Below, in pieces: positions 7,109-7,487 of a DNA stretch of 7,487 bases; within the stretch, counting starts at the first letter, position 1; each line of letters starts with the position of its first letter. Origin of the DNA: Sutterellaceae bacterium (lineage in GTDB: Bacteria; Pseudomonadota; Gammaproteobacteria; Burkholderiales; Burkholderiaceae_F). Below the pieces are notes generated by a model. That model did not search any database. It was not told the origin of the DNA and saw nothing but the letters and a program-made list of their open reading frames with translations. The position numbers and the translations under genes are program-made. The stretch covers positions 1 to 7,487 of the forward strand of contig JAUNOJ010000079.1 in assembly GCA_030531135.1 (NCBI GenBank), written 5' to 3'.

Positions 7109-7487
7109 CTACATATCGGTCATTGACAAGCCTTTGTATGACAGACGGTAGCCCTTGAACTCACCCGTTGCACGCAGGAAAGAGACAGTTTTAGCTTGCA
7201 GTTTTGCCATGTCGATATTTTCAGCCTTGCGCTTGACTTCGAAAAACGTTGCTGTCTCGTCGAGTTCGTTTTCAGCGACAATGTCTATTTCGTTTTCGCC
7301 CTTGCGGTCCCACCAACCCCCGATGCGCGTAAACGCTTGTTGCTCCATCAGCACGCGTTTGAAGTAGCGTTCGAGCATCAAGCCGCTGAAGGTCTCGTAA
7401 TCCCGACCGATAATCGCCTTTAAACTTTCATAGTTCTCGATTTCCAACATATAGCTATATTTGTAGACGAAGCGGAACCAGAACGTA
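7109..7487 (-). CDS. C-terminal part of a DUF234-type ATP-binding protein (5' end missing)
   Basis: The frame is open to the right edge, so only the last 125 residues are visible; an ATG at 7450 is internal, because the upstream codons read FWFRFVYKYSY, which belongs to the same family. The sequence matches my recollection of the C-terminal DUF234 domain of AAA-type (archaeal ATPase-like) proteins: FWFRFVY, then DYETFSGLMLERYF, then RIGGWWDRKGENEID and FFEVKRK. The last parts contain an ExD...ExK arrangement like a PD-(D/E)XK nuclease core, often noted in this domain, but I cannot say whether it is active. The expected N-terminal P-loop ATPase part would lie outside the window. The cellular role of this family is not established. 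It is convergent with hypE, shares the intergenic hairpin, and has no evident link with hydrogenase maturation. Its base composition looks somewhat more AT-rich than the hyp genes. Confidence 0.8.
   Translation of the reverse strand, partial: TFWFRFVYKYSYMLEIENYESLKAIIGRDYETFSGLMLERYFKRVLMEQQAFTRIGGWWDRKGENEIDIVAENELDETATFFEVKRKAENIDMAKLQAKTVSFLRATGEFKGYRLSYKGLSMTDM

Overview
The window holds one nearly complete [NiFe]-hydrogenase maturation operon on the + strand, in the order hupK/hoxV-like, hypA, hypB, hypF, hypC, hypD, hypE. It is followed by a hairpin terminator and the 3' part of a convergent, unrelated gene of the DUF234 ATPase family. The order (large-subunit-like scaffold gene, then hypABFCDE) matches maturation clusters of uptake hydrogenases in Proteobacteria such as Rhizobium (hup/hyp) and Cupriavidus (hox/hyp). 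Together with the protein sequences and a fairly GC-rich, proteobacterial-looking codon usage, this suggests a betaproteobacterium. A gut-associated Sutterellaceae member is my best guess, but that is inference and was not tested by any search.

Layout: positions 1-977 hold the 3' part of a HupK/HoxV-type protein, cut by the left edge. Positions 970-1317 are hypA (8-base overlap with hupK), 1378-2214 hypB, 2228-4576 hypF, 4603-4818 hypC, 4840-5973 hypD and 6000-7052 hypE. Gaps between genes are 60 bases or less, so the set is probably one transcript. A perfect 10-bp hairpin followed by five T residues (7074-7107) closes it. On the - strand, 7109-7487 encodes the C-terminal 125 residues of a DUF234-type protein whose start lies beyond the right edge.

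How the genes work together (family knowledge): HypF uses carbamoyl phosphate and ATP to make a thiocarbamate on the C-terminal cysteine of HypE, and HypE dehydrates it to a thiocyanate. The cyanide goes to iron held between HypC and HypD. The Fe(CN)2CO unit is then passed to the hydrogenase large-subunit precursor, probably via the HupK/HoxV scaffold. HypA and HypB finally insert nickel. All six Hyp proteins look full length and carry the family motifs checked. The hydrogenase structural genes and the maturation protease are not in the window; they would be expected upstream.

I found no RNA gene, CRISPR array, insertion sequence or clearly new system. The most interesting points are the half-degenerate metal sites of the HupK-like protein, the unbroken six-histidine run in HypB and a variant motif in HypF. 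No stretch longer than about 60 bases is without a gene.
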